From Thermococcus sp. (GTDB taxonomy: Archaea > Methanobacteriota_B > Thermococci > Thermococcales > Thermococcaceae), in NCBI RefSeq assembly GCF_027023865.1, contig NZ_JALVUC010000016.1, positions 1-64,000 on the forward strand: a stretch of DNA of 64,000 nucleotides, read 5' to 3'. Below the pieces are notes generated by a model. The model did not search any database and had not been told where the DNA came from. It saw only the letters and a program-made list of their open reading frames with translations. The first letter of the stretch is position 1, and the number at the start of each line of letters is the position of its first letter. Below, one piece after another: positions 15,580 to 25,391 of the stretch. The position numbers and the translations under genes are program-made.

Positions 15580-16785
15580 ATGAAGAGAACAGTAACAATC
15601 AAACTCCAACCCTCAAAAGAACAAGAGAAAACCCTCTTCAAGTTAGCCGATACTGGCGCCAGAGTCTGGAATCGAGTGAACTACCTCCGCAGGCAAGAAT
15701 TCTTCAAAGAACAAATCGTGGACTTTAATTCAACAGAGAAAACCGTTTATGAAGAATTCAAAAAAGAAATCGGTTCCGCAACAGTCCAGCAAATTTGCAG
15801 AAAGAACACCGAAGCTTGGCGTTCATTCTTCTCACTCTTAAGGAGCAAAAGAAACAAAGAACTACCAGAATGGTTCAAACCCAAACCACCAAACTACACC
15901 AAGAAAGAAGGTTTAATCGTCCTCAGAAACGACCAATACAAAATTGAGGGTAACAAGTTAATTCTCAAAGGCCTTGGAAAATTCCAACACTTGGAAGTCC
16001 AGTTTAAAGGCCGAATACACTTGAGGGGCAAGCAAAGACGCTTAGAAATAACTTATGATGAGGTAAAGCGGAAATGGTATGCTCACGTTAGCCTCACCGT
16101 TGAAGAAGAGTTAATCAACGACGAGTGGGTTGAAGTCCCAAGGCAACCCTTGGGCAACTTCTCTGCTGGCATTGACCTCGGAGTGAACAATTTAATGGCG
16201 GTCTACGTGGAAAACGGTGAAAGCTTCCTCGTGAACGGAAGACCCTTGAAAGCCATAGACTTCTACTTCAGGAAGGTTATCGCTGATTATCAGTCAAAAC
16301 TCAACAAGTCTGGAGCGAAAACGAGTAGAAAACTCAGAAGACTGCACGAGAAGGCCAAACTCCAAGCCAAGCACTACATTAACACTACCGTGAGGCAGAC
16401 CCTCGAGAGGCTCTACCGCCTCGGAATTTCGAGAATTGTGGTTGGCTACCCCAAAGGTATTAGTAGGAACTCCGATAAGGGAACGAGGCAGAATTTCCTC
16501 CTCTCTCACGTTTGGCGGTTTAACACGGTGATTCAACGGCTCAAAGAAGTCTCCGAAGAGTATGGTATTAGTGTCGTGGTTGTTGATGAGGCTTTCACGT
16601 CTAAGGTTTGTCCCGTTTGCGGGAAGCCTCATTATGGGGCGAGGTTTGTTCGTGGATTATTTAAGTGTCCCGCGACGGGGCTTGTGTTTAACGCGGACTT
16701 AGTTGGAGCGTTTAACATTTTAAAGAAGGTGGCAAAAACGATAACCCCGAACTTGGGTTGGTCTCTATGCCCAAGTGAGGGGTAA
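15580..16785 (+). CDS. tnpB: RNA-guided endonuclease TnpB
   Basis: A 401-residue TnpB (IS200/IS605 family), the ancestor-type nuclease of Cas12. The RuvC triad is intact: D199 in GIDLGVNN, E337 in VVDEAFTS and D373 in FNADLVGAFNI. The zinc finger has C344-x2-C347 and C363, but the position of the fourth cysteine is threonine (CPATG); H351 in GKPH may be the fourth ligand, a variant I believe occurs in archaeal TnpBs. The N-terminal helical and beta-barrel region (TIKLQPSKEQEKTLFKLADTG) is complete. No frameshift or stop, so it looks active. No strong ribosome binding site; AAACTATTTTAAAACC upstream could be a promoter. Confidence 0.92.
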   Translation: MKRTVTIKLQPSKEQEKTLFKLADTGARVWNRVNYLRRQEFFKEQIVDFNSTEKTVYEEFKKEIGSATVQQICRKNTEAWRSFFSLLRSKRNKELPEWFKPKPPNYTKKEGLIVLRNDQYKIEGNKLILKGLGKFQHLEVQFKGRIHLRGKQRRLEITYDEVKRKWYAHVSLTVEEELINDEWVEVPRQPLGNFSAGIDLGVNNLMAVYVENGESFLVNGRPLKAIDFYFRKVIADYQSKLNKSGAKTSRKLRRLHEKAKLQAKHYINTTVRQTLERLYRLGISRIVVGYPKGISRNSDKGTRQNFLLSHVWRFNTVIQRLKEVSEEYGISVVVVDEAFTSKVCPVCGKPHYGARFVRGLFKCPATGLVFNADLVGAFNILKKVAKTITPNLGWSLCPSEG

Positions 16786-16911
16786 TTGGCCGGAGACCCG
16801 GCCAGAGGGGTTGAAGACCTGTTTTAGTTTGGGTTTTAATGAGACCCCTCAAACTTCCCCGCAGTTGGGTTAGGGGGTCCTCGTTGGAACCCTCGCCCTT
16901 CAGGGGGGAGG
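16740..16911 (+). ncRNA. Candidate omegaRNA (TnpB guide RNA scaffold)
   Basis: TnpB guide RNAs overlap the 3' end of tnpB and end at the right end of the element. Here three hairpins follow one another: ACTTGGG/CCCAAGT (16751-16776, inside tnpB), GGCCGG-AGAC-CCGGCC (16788-16803) and GAGGGG/CCCCTC (about 16805-16850), and then the right-end hairpin 16890-16911. The guide would be read from the flank that begins about 16912 (AAGTCAGTCGCTTTAAGG). Position and structure support the call; no expression evidence. Confidence 0.55.
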
Positions 16912-17035
16912 AAGTCAGTCGCTTTAAGGTTGAACCTCTTGAAACTTGCTCCTTGACGAGGGCATGACTGACCTCTTGCCCTTTAAGGAGAAGGATGCAC
17001 ACTTTGATCAAATTTGTTTTGCAAAGTTTGCTTGC
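16912..17035 (+). repeat. tRNA-flanking dispersed repeat, segment B (copy 1)
   Basis: This stretch matches 31300-31430 by eye with scattered differences: TTGAACCTCTTGAAACTTGC.. against TTAAACCCCCTCAAAACTTGCC.., CATGACTGACCTCTTGCCCTTTAAGGAGA against CACGACTGGCTTTTTGCTCTTTGAGGAGA, and CTTTGATCAAATTTGTTTTG then CAAAGTTTG. No coding appearance. It immediately follows the TnpB element. Confidence 0.6.
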
Positions 17036-17089
17036 CCGCCAGAGTTCCCCCGGCGCTATCCATAAATACTGTTATCCCAAGTAGAATTG

Positions 17090-18358
17090 ATGAGCGCCCC
17101 TGTGTTCAACTCGAAACTCTGTGCCATCTGCAAGGGTAGAAAGCTCCTCTGCGGCAGATCAACTTGTCCTATACTCGAACGCTTTAGGGTAGCTCGTACC
17201 GTGGAGCGAAAACTGAACAAGCGCCACCTCTTTGGCTCCTCCCCGCCAAGTGTCTTTGTTGGAGAGTATGGCTATCCCAAGGTTAGAATAGGGCCCCTTG
17301 TCCCCCCCATTGAAGGGAAAACGGATTACCTCGACAGTCCGCTCAAATGGGAGAACAAAACCATAAAGGACATCCTCTACTACCGCTCGTTACTCGTCAT
17401 GGGCGAGACCATGGCTGATATCCATGTGAGAAAGAGTGGTAGGATTCTAAGCGAGGTCCAAGAGCTGGCGATGAGCGTTAAATCCGTCGATAGCGAGATA
17501 CTCCTCAAAAGGAAGCCCGTCCTAAAGGTTCTCCCAAGCGAGTTCGCCCCTCCGTTGGGGCCAAAGGCTGAACTCCTCGACTTTGAACTGACTGAGAACC
17601 CAAAAATCCCCCGCAGAACCGACTACGTTGTGGGCGACGAGCTTAAAGCAGAGGGGGCGGTAATGCGCCTCTACAACTGGGGTTTCGACGAATACTACAT
17701 TATAAGGCTCCTTTCAGCGGGACTCCTCGGCGTTGACAAGAAGCTCGTTCCAACAAGGTGGAGCATCACCGCAGTTCAGGATACAATAGGCAAGAACGTG
17801 AGGAAGGAGATTCTCCATTATCCCCTCATCAACGACTACGAGGTCTACTTCTACCGCTTCATGGGCAACCGCTACGCCGTTCTTCTGATGCCCGAAACTT
17901 ACGCCTTCGAGCTTTTGGAGATCTGGTTAAAAGGTTCCCTCTTTGGGGCGAGTGAACCGAGCGTAATCCACGACTATGAGGACTTTCGTGGAAGGAGGGA
18001 GTACGTCAAAGAAACGGCTGGGGCTTACCATGCCGCTCGGCTGAGCGTCCTTGAAGTTCTACGCAAGAGGAAGAGGCAGGCTAGGGCGGTGGTCTTCCGT
18101 GAGGTTACCCCTGAGTACTACGCCCCCGTTGGGGTGTGGCAGATAAGGCTCGGTGTCAAGAAAGCTATAGGCAACCCCATAGGTCACTTTGGGACCCTCA
18201 ATGAGGCCCTTGAGGTCATCAGAAGGCGTCTTGAACACCCATTTGGGAAGTATCTTCAGAGGAGTTACATCCTTGGAAGTCTCGCGAAGCAGAAGACCCT
18301 CGACCAGTGGCTCGGAAGAGATATATACCGTCTTGGTGGAGGGAGAGCGGATGGATGA
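17090..18358 (+). CDS. nreA: DNA repair protein NreA
   Basis: A 422-residue protein of the archaeal Nre family, which acts with PCNA in DNA repair. The N terminus holds a zinc finger C11-x2-C14-x6-C21-x4-C26 (KLCAICKGRKLLCGRSTCPI). The C terminus holds a PCNA-interacting motif (QKTLDQWL) about 16 residues from the end. Family blocks such as SPPSVFVGEYGYPKVRIGP and YLDSPLKW are present. ATG 17090 has no ribosome binding site, but a TATA-like CATAAATAC is centred 25 bp upstream, so the mRNA is probably leaderless. Confidence 0.9.
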   Translation: MSAPVFNSKLCAICKGRKLLCGRSTCPILERFRVARTVERKLNKRHLFGSSPPSVFVGEYGYPKVRIGPLVPPIEGKTDYLDSPLKWENKTIKDILYYRSLLVMGETMADIHVRKSGRILSEVQELAMSVKSVDSEILLKRKPVLKVLPSEFAPPLGPKAELLDFELTENPKIPRRTDYVVGDELKAEGAVMRLYNWGFDEYYIIRLLSAGLLGVDKKLVPTRWSITAVQDTIGKNVRKEILHYPLINDYEVYFYRFMGNRYAVLLMPETYAFELLEIWLKGSLFGASEPSVIHDYEDFRGRREYVKETAGAYHAARLSVLEVLRKRKRQARAVVFREVTPEYYAPVGVWQIRLGVKKAIGNPIGHFGTLNEALEVIRRRLEHPFGKYLQRSYILGSLAKQKTLDQWLGRDIYRLGGGRADG

Positions 18359-18418
18359 TAACGGCTCCCCTCCGCTGAAGGTGATGAGTGCACGTCAGGC
18401 TGGACCCTGGTGGTTAAA

Positions 18419-19537
18419 ATGAGAAAGAAGCTTGCCTTAATAAGCCTCGATGGCAACGGAATCTACAACCTCAAACACATGCCCTTCCTGAGTGAGCTTA
18501 CAGAAAGCGGCGACTTTGCGGTGGTTGATTCGATCTTCCCAACGCTCACCGACTTGGTTCACACGAGTGTTATGACCGGTGTGTGGCCGAAAGATCATGG
18601 CGTCGTTGAGAATGGCTACTACGACAGGCTAAGCGACAGGAAGGTGAACTTCTATGATTATGAGGTGGCTTTTAACCCCCATAGGGTCATAAAGGCCCCT
18701 ACCATCGTGGATATCCTCAGGAGAAGAGGCGTTAGAACAGCGGCGGTGAGCGGCTACATCATGCCGCCATTCAGTGGGGCCGACATCAGAATTTTCCCGC
18801 CGTTCTTCGCGAACGATAAGATGTACCGGGAGCACGGGAGGGACTGGAGAAAGGATGTATGGGTTTTAAATTCAGCACTTTATCTCTACGAGGAGTGCAG
18901 GCCGGATTTGCTCCTCGTTCACTTCGCCTCGATAGATGGTATGAGCCACGACCACGGACCTCTGAGTGAAGGTGTACTTAAAGCGGTCGAAACCGTTGAC
19001 ACAGCCGTTAGAACACTGTGGGGGCGTCTTAATGAAGAATACGCATTCATAATCTTTGCTGACCACGGACAGGAAAAAGTGCACACTTGGGTGAACCTAA
19101 GGACTTACCTAAGAAAGCACGGAATTGAAACGTTCAGGGTTTCCTCGGGCGGTGGCGTTCACGTCTATCTGAAGGATCCAAATCAGAGCGGGGAAGCGTT
19201 TGAAGTTTTGAGGAGGGCGCCGGGGGTTGGGAATGTCTTCCTTCGCGATGAGCTCCCCTACTTAGACACTCCCAACAGCGGCGAGCTTATAGTATCGGCC
19301 AAATCCGGCTACTGGTTCTGTTCCCACAGAATGTGCAAGGGAGTTAAAGGGGTGAGCCACTGGATCAAGGGCATGCATGGCTCGATGAACGAACCTGTTG
19401 TCAAGGTTCCGCTGATTCTGTGGGGCTTTGGGAGAGTAAACCTCAAAGAAACGGGCCTTATGGACATAGCCCCGACGGTTCTGAGATTCTTCGGTGTTGA
19501 AAAACCTGCTAACATGGTGGGAAAGAGTCTAATTTAA
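18419..19537 (+). CDS. Type I phosphodiesterase / nucleotide pyrophosphatase family protein
   Basis: A 372-residue member of the alkaline phosphatase superfamily. Metal and nucleophile motifs are visible: ISLDGNG near the N terminus, the nucleophile threonine region FPTLTDLVHTSVMTGVWPKDHG, the DGMSHDHGP motif, FADHGQEK, and a C-terminal histidine (KGMHGS). No signal peptide, so it is probably cytoplasmic. ATG 18419 is preceded by GGTGGTT. The natural substrate (nucleotide, phosphonate or sugar phosphodiester) cannot be inferred. Convergent with rps7. Confidence 0.82.
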   Translation: MRKKLALISLDGNGIYNLKHMPFLSELTESGDFAVVDSIFPTLTDLVHTSVMTGVWPKDHGVVENGYYDRLSDRKVNFYDYEVAFNPHRVIKAPTIVDILRRRGVRTAAVSGYIMPPFSGADIRIFPPFFANDKMYREHGRDWRKDVWVLNSALYLYEECRPDLLLVHFASIDGMSHDHGPLSEGVLKAVETVDTAVRTLWGRLNEEYAFIIFADHGQEKVHTWVNLRTYLRKHGIETFRVSSGGGVHVYLKDPNQSGEAFEVLRRAPGVGNVFLRDELPYLDTPNSGELIVSAKSGYWFCSHRMCKGVKGVSHWIKGMHGSMNEPVVKVPLILWGFGRVNLKETGLMDIAPTVLRFFGVEKPANMVGKSLI

Positions 19538-19631
19538 CGACCACGGGTTTCATGAATTCAAGAACTCACCAATGATGATCTTGCACACGAGAAACAGAGA
19601 AAAGCAGAGATAAAGGAGAGAATCCTCAATC

Positions 19632-20279
19632 TCAGCGCGAGGACTGGGCGATCCTCTCGGTCTCTTCCTTCTTGCTGTAGGCGAAGCTCTTTGGATCTCC
19701 ATTGGCGGCGGCTATGATCTCCTCCGCGAGGGCTTGGGCGTAACTGGTCTTGTTCCTGTAGCACTTGGCCGAGGCGCCGAGGGAGATGTTTTTGAGTGCT
19801 ATGTCGAGCCTCCTGAGCGGGGAGACATCAACGGCCATGTGGTAGCGGATTCCACCGAAGGCAATGGTTGTGGTGTCCTCCCTTGGAGCTGAGTTCTCAA
19901 TGGCTCTTACAAGAACCTGGATTGGGTTCTGCTTCGTCCTGCGCTCAATGATCACGAAAGCATCCTTAACGACCTCATAGGCCTTCATCTTCTTGCTCAT
20001 GAGGGAGCGGTGCTCCCTTCTCATGAAGTGGCCACCGACCTTGTGGCCGCTTGAGCCGCTCCTCATGACCTTGTTTATCAGGCGCTCAACGATATGGACG
20101 TTGGCCTTTCCAAAGGACTTCTTGGCGTGTCTTCCGTGACTGTGCGGGAGTATGCGGGCATCGAGGTTAATGTAAGGTTTGAGTGATGGATCGTTGACGG
20201 TAACGTCCTCAACACTCCATCTGCCCATGACCTTCGGCTCATCAGGGATGAAAAAGCGCTCGGTGAGTGCCTTGCTCAT
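19632..20279 (-). CDS. rps7: Ribosomal protein S7
   Basis: A 215-residue archaeal S7, which organises the 3' major domain of 16S rRNA. Motifs: [68 protein letters not shown] and the C-terminal [34 protein letters not shown] precedes ATG 20279. Last gene of the RNA polymerase/ribosomal operon; the EF-1-alpha gene that often follows in archaea is not here. Confidence 0.96.
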   Translation of the reverse strand: MSKALTERFFIPDEPKVMGRWSVEDVTVNDPSLKPYINLDARILPHSHGRHAKKSFGKANVHIVERLINKVMRSGSSGHKVGGHFMRREHRSLMSKKMKAYEVVKDAFVIIERRTKQNPIQVLVRAIENSAPREDTTTIAFGGIRYHMAVDVSPLRRLDIALKNISLGASAKCYRNKTSYAQALAEEIIAAANGDPKSFAYSKKEETERIAQSSR

Positions 20280-20284
20280 AGATT

Positions 20285-20728
20285 TCACCTCCTCGGTTTC
20301 TCCTTCCTCCCCTTGACAAGCTCCTTGAGGGAGACCCTGTTGACCTTGACGACCTTGTACCTGATTCCCGGGATATCACCAACGGAACCGCCCTTAGGAC
20401 CGCCAATTCCTTCGATGACGACCTCGTCGTGCTCGTCTATATGGTTAATGGCACCGTCACCTGGGGTGAACGCGGTAACGACTTTGCCGTTCTTGATGAG
20501 CTGAACCCTGACGGCCTTACGCATAGCTGAGTTCGGTTGCTTTGCCTCAACCGCGATCTTCTCGAGGACTATTCCCTTTGCCTGCGGAGCTCCTCCAAGT
20601 GGGTCGCTCTTCTCCTTAAGGCGGAGGACTCTCCTCTTGTAGGTTATGTCACTCCAGCGGAACTTCTTCCTCTTGAGTTTGAGCTTTCTTCCCGCGAATT
20701 CTCCATACGGGGCCTTCTTACCAGCCAT
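20285..20728 (-). CDS. rps12: Ribosomal protein S12
   Basis: A 147-residue archaeal S12 of the decoding centre. It contains the conserved [20 protein letters not shown] segment and the [22 protein letters not shown] loop. ATG 20728 follows GAGGTGATG, within a run of MMIM; the upstream ATG is part of that site. It lies between nusA and rps7. Confidence 0.96.
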   Translation of the reverse strand: MAGKKAPYGEFAGRKLKLKRKKFRWSDITYKRRVLRLKEKSDPLGGAPQAKGIVLEKIAVEAKQPNSAMRKAVRVQLIKNGKVVTAFTPGDGAINHIDEHDEVVIEGIGGPKGGSVGDIPGIRYKVVKVNRVSLKELVKGRKEKPRR

Positions 20729-20738
20729 GATCATCACC

Positions 20739-21481
<743 letters not shown>

Positions 21482-21495
21482 TTATCCACACCTCC

Positions 21496-22671
21496 CTACT
21501 CCCTTTTCGGTCTCAGGGGGAGATCCATTGCCAGTCTGACGGTTCCCGTACCGACGGGCACAGGCTGTCCTATCAGGACGTTCTCCACGACGCCGTTGAG
21601 CGGATCAACTTCACCCCTCTCAGCGGCCTCGAAGAGGTGCTGTGTGGTAATCTCGAAAGCGGCCCTGGCAAGCACGCTGGCCTTCTCCCCAACTATGCCG
21701 TGCCTGCCGATGGGCATTATGACGCCGTCGAGCGTCATCATGTCGGCGACGAGCATGATGTGTCTAACGTCCACCTCAAGACCCTGCTCGCGCATCGTGT
21801 TGACGATTTCCTCTATGATGGCGTTCCTTGCCGCCTCAATACCTAGAACCTCGGCGATCTCCCAGATGTTGTTGGTCCTTGTCCTCGTCGGGTCGACGCC
21901 GGGAACCTTCAGAACCTGCTTGAAGTTGGAACCCTCTGTGTAGATGACGTACTCGTCGCCTTCCTTCCTTATGATAGTCTTCCCGACGCCAGAGAGACCC
22001 TTAAGGCGGTGCTTTTTAACTTTTTCGGAGAGCCTTCTGAGGTCTGAGAGCTTTCCGACTTTTTTGGGTCTCACGATAAGGGTATAACCGTCCGTCTCGA
22101 ACTCGGCGCTCTTGAAGGAGCCCTCAAGCTTCCTCTGGACTTTTTCCATGTCGAGGCCTGCCTTTTCAAGTCTTTCAGGATCAATTTCCACAACAAACTC
22201 AAAGTTGAGGATGTCTATGCTGGTCTCCCTAGCGAGGTTCTCAAGGGTGGTTCCCTCTATTCTTCTCGCCACCTCAAGGGCATTCTCGCGGTCGTAGCGG
22301 TTCTTTTCGTCGAGGTAAACTGTCATAATAGGCGTTGACGGGTTCTTCCTTGCATCAACGATCTCGATGATCCTGGGCAGACCGAGTGTAACGTTTATCT
22401 CAGCGACACCCGCGTAGTGAAATGTATTGAGAGTCATCTGAGTCGATGGCTCGCCTATTGACTGTGCCGCAACGGTTCCAATCGACTCCCCTGGCTCTAT
22501 CCTTGCCTTCTTGTACTCTCTGACTGCTTCCTTGATTATCGCTTCGATCTCTGCCTTCTTAAGCTTGTACTTCTTGTTGTACTCAACGAGCTTGCTGTAA
22601 AGCTCTTCCTGGATGTTCCTTGGCAACTCTGCCTTGTCAACCATGCTCTTAATGGTCTTCGCTGCAACCAT
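21496..22671 (-). CDS. rpoA2: DNA-directed RNA polymerase subunit A''
   Basis: The 391-residue C-terminal half of the largest subunit, split off in archaea. It contains the bridge-helix/trigger-loop region ([31 protein letters not shown]) and the C-terminal jaw/clamp parts ([24 protein letters not shown]). ATG 22671 has GAGGTGAGTG upstream. It starts 1 bp after the rpoA1 stop. No intein. Confidence 0.97.
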   Translation of the reverse strand: MVAAKTIKSMVDKAELPRNIQEELYSKLVEYNKKYKLKKAEIEAIIKEAVREYKKARIEPGESIGTVAAQSIGEPSTQMTLNTFHYAGVAEINVTLGLPRIIEIVDARKNPSTPIMTVYLDEKNRYDRENALEVARRIEGTTLENLARETSIDILNFEFVVEIDPERLEKAGLDMEKVQRKLEGSFKSAEFETDGYTLIVRPKKVGKLSDLRRLSEKVKKHRLKGLSGVGKTIIRKEGDEYVIYTEGSNFKQVLKVPGVDPTRTRTNNIWEIAEVLGIEAARNAIIEEIVNTMREQGLEVDVRHIMLVADMMTLDGVIMPIGRHGIVGEKASVLARAAFEITTQHLFEAAERGEVDPLNGVVENVLIGQPVPVGTGTVRLAMDLPLRPKRE

Positions 22672-22672
22672 C

Positions 22673-25387
22673 TCACTCACCTCTCCTCATCTTGACAAGG
22701 GTTCTGAGAATAACCCTATTGACGTCGAGGGTTTTCCCTCCCCAACTCTTCATGGGGTCTATCCCATCCTCACCGTATTTGAACTGGACGATGATTCCGG
22801 TCGGGTCCCTCACTGTTCCGTCGTAGTTGACCTTGAGGTCCTGAAGGGCGTTGATGAGTCTTCTCTGCATGTAACCGCTCTGCGCAGTCCTGACCGCGGT
22901 GTCGACCAGTCCCTCGCGTCCACCCATTGCGTGGAAGAAGTACTCCTGGGGGGTAAGTCCACTCTTATACGAGTTTGTGACGAATCCCTTTGCCCTCGCT
23001 CCGAGGTCACCAGGCTTGAAGTGTGTCAGAACCCTTCCACGGTAACCGCGGTAGAGACGCTTTCCACGTATAGACTGCTGGCCGAGCATCGCCGCCATCT
23101 GGGTGATGTTGAGTATCTTACCCCTTGCCCCAGTTTTGGCCATAATAACCGCGTGATTGCCCATACCTAGATACCTCTCAGCCACGTTACCTGCGTCGTC
23201 ACGCGCCTCCGCGAGAACTGCCATGATGTTGCTCTCAAGGGTCTCCTCAAGGGTCTTGCCTGGCAGGGGCTCAAGCTCCCCGTTCTTATAAGCCTTAATG
23301 AGCCTGTTGACCCTCTCCTCAGCCTCCCGGATTATCTCGTGTATCCTGTCAAGGGCCTCTTTTGGAAGATCCTCATCGTCTATGGCAGTGGTGAATCCCT
23401 TGTGGGTTATTGCCCATATGGCGAGCTTTGTAACTTGGTCGAGGAACTGCCTAGCTCTATCAACCCCGTACTCCCTTACCATGATGTCGAGGAGCTTTCC
23501 GTCCTCTCTACCATAGGCCTTCTTATCCACCGCACCGCTGAGGAGTTTTCCGTTTTGGATGTAGACGAAGCCGTCGTAGGCTAGTTTCTTAACCTCCTTG
23601 GGCTCTGGGGTGAGTTTTTCTTTTATAAGGTTCTCCAGAGTCTCGCAACGCTCAGGCTCATCGCAGAGCTTGTTACGATACCAGATGGTCAAATCCTCGG
23701 GAAGGACAAGCGAGAATATTGTCTTTCCACTCCACATCTCGACACCATTCTCAATCTTGTCCGGCTCGGGGAGCTCTTTGACATCTATTCCTGCGAACAT
23801 AAGCATCTGTTCAACTTCACTCCTGGTAAAGTAGGCACCCTCACGGGTGAGCAGGTAGCCGCCGGAGATGTGATCCTGTATTCCGGCGATGAGCGGGCCA
23901 CCGTATCTTGGAGATATGATGTGGTTCTGAACCTCCATAAGTATCTTTGCTTCCGCCTGGGCCTCCTCCGTCTGCGGGACGTGGAGGTTCATCTCATCCC
24001 CGTCGAAGTCCGCGTTGTAGGGCGGGCAGACCGATAGGTTCAGCCTGAACGTCCTATAAGGCATGACACGGACGCGATGGGCCATGATGGACATCCTGTG
24101 AAGCGAAGGCTGTCTGTTAAATAGGACCACATCCCCATCCATTAGGTGCCTCTCGACAATCCAGCCGATTTCGAGCTTCTCCGCTATCCGCTCAAGGTTG
24201 TTCTCCATAAGACGTATCCTTCTTCCCTCGGGATCTATGACGTAGTTGGCTCCTGGATACTTTTCAGGTCCGTTGAGGACCATCTTCTTGAGCTTCTCGA
24301 AGTTGAACTCCGTGACCTTTTCGGGAACGGTCAGTTCCATGGCAACCGCGAGTGGAACGCCGACTTCGTTGATGCTTATCATCGGGTCGGGGCTGATGAC
24401 GGTTCTCGCTGAAAAGTTGACACGCTTACCACTGAGGTTCCCCCTAAAGCGACCCTCCTTACCCTTAAGCCTCTGGGAAAGGGTCTTAAGGGGCCTTCCG
24501 CTCTTGTGCTTCGCCGGCGGAATACCAGAGGTCTCGTTGTTTATGTAGGTTGTAACATGGTACTGTAAAAGGTCCCAGAGGTCTTCTATGATAAGTTGCG
24601 GAGCGCCGGCCTCTATGTTGCTCTTAAGGCGGTTGTTTATCCTGATGATGTCAACGAGCTTGTGGGTGAGGTCGTCCTCCGCCCTTATACCACTCTCAAG
24701 GGTGATGGATGGCCTCATGGTAACCGGTGGGACTGGAAGGACTGTCAGGATCATCCACTCTGGACGGGCCTTCTCCGGGTGGAGTCCAAGGAGTGGCAGA
24801 TCCTTGTCGGGCACCTTCTCAAGCCTGTCCCGTATCTCACTGGGCATCATCCTGTGCTTGTACTCGTTGCCTTCCTCATCCTTCCTAAGCTCATAGTAAA
24901 CGGTTGGTCTCTCAAACTTGATTGGGAACTGTGGGGCACCGCAGTGCGGGCAGACCATCCTCTCCTTGGCCTTCTTGTGTATCTCCTTGATGAGGCTGTC
25001 TCTAGCCTTCTTTCTGTCCCCCATAACCTCAAACTTCTTCATGTACTCCTCAATCTCCTCATCGGTGAGCTTTATCCTTCCGCACTCGCGGCAGGTGCTC
25101 TCGAGGACGCGCTGGATTGTCTTGGCAAAGCCGACGTGAACTATCGGTCTCGCGAGTTCGACGTGACCAAAGTGGCCAGGGCACTCGCCGGCTCTGGCTC
25201 CACAGGTCTCACAGCGGAGCCCCGGGTCGACGACACCAAGGCGCTTGTCCATGAGACCTCCTTCTATTGGATAACCGTCGTCGTCGTAGGTATCTGGAAC
25301 GGTTATCTCGGCCGCGCTCATCTTCCTGATTTCCTGCGGTGAGAGGATTCCAAAATCGATACTCCCGATGACCTTTTTCATATGCAT
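22673..25387 (-). CDS. rpoA1: DNA-directed RNA polymerase subunit A'
   Basis: The 904-residue N-terminal part of the largest subunit. The active-site [12 protein letters not shown] that binds catalytic magnesium is intact; zinc sites [17 protein letters not shown] and CRECGRI...CPHCG lie in the clamp. GGTGTGATAAC precedes ATG 25387; the ATG two codons later (25381) is a possible alternative. No intein, which is worth noting because Thermococcales often carry inteins in conserved motifs. Confidence 0.97.
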   Translation of the reverse strand: MHMKKVIGSIDFGILSPQEIRKMSAAEITVPDTYDDDGYPIEGGLMDKRLGVVDPGLRCETCGARAGECPGHFGHVELARPIVHVGFAKTIQRVLESTCRECGRIKLTDEEIEEYMKKFEVMGDRKKARDSLIKEIHKKAKERMVCPHCGAPQFPIKFERPTVYYELRKDEEGNEYKHRMMPSEIRDRLEKVPDKDLPLLGLHPEKARPEWMILTVLPVPPVTMRPSITLESGIRAEDDLTHKLVDIIRINNRLKSNIEAGAPQLIIEDLWDLLQYHVTTYINNETSGIPPAKHKSGRPLKTLSQRLKGKEGRFRGNLSGKRVNFSARTVISPDPMISINEVGVPLAVAMELTVPEKVTEFNFEKLKKMVLNGPEKYPGANYVIDPEGRRIRLMENNLERIAEKLEIGWIVERHLMDGDVVLFNRQPSLHRMSIMAHRVRVMPYRTFRLNLSVCPPYNADFDGDEMNLHVPQTEEAQAEAKILMEVQNHIISPRYGGPLIAGIQDHISGGYLLTREGAYFTRSEVEQMLMFAGIDVKELPEPDKIENGVEMWSGKTIFSLVLPEDLTIWYRNKLCDEPERCETLENLIKEKLTPEPKEVKKLAYDGFVYIQNGKLLSGAVDKKAYGREDGKLLDIMVREYGVDRARQFLDQVTKLAIWAITHKGFTTAIDDEDLPKEALDRIHEIIREAEERVNRLIKAYKNGELEPLPGKTLEETLESNIMAVLAEARDDAGNVAERYLGMGNHAVIMAKTGARGKILNITQMAAMLGQQSIRGKRLYRGYRGRVLTHFKPGDLGARAKGFVTNSYKSGLTPQEYFFHAMGGREGLVDTAVRTAQSGYMQRRLINALQDLKVNYDGTVRDPTGIIVQFKYGEDGIDPMKSWGGKTLDVNRVILRTLVKMRRGE

Positions 25388-25391
25388 GTTA

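Larger units (their letters stand above)
15483..16911 (+). mobile_element. IS200/IS605-type element with orphan TnpB
   Basis: The left end carries the hairpin CCTCGTCC-TTTA-GGATGGGG (15483-15502, fully paired with two G-T wobbles). The right end carries CCCTCGCCC-TTCA-GGGGGGAGG (16890-16911). Such terminal hairpins bound TnpB elements of this family. Between them is a single gene, tnpB; no tnpA (Y1 transposase) is present, so movement would need TnpA from elsewhere. The element separates repeat segment A (left) from segment B (right); at 31.2-31.3 kb the same two segments are only ~65 bp apart. Exact ends are not proven. Confidence 0.7.

Noticed and set aside
19538-19631. EF-1-alpha gene expected after rps7
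   Set aside because: Only a 94-bp spacer and a convergent phosphodiesterase gene follow; no such gene is present in the window.
24596-25342. A 248-codon plus-strand frame opposite rpoA1
   Set aside because: The sense strand is clearly rpoA1 with all catalytic motifs; the antisense frame is a by-product.
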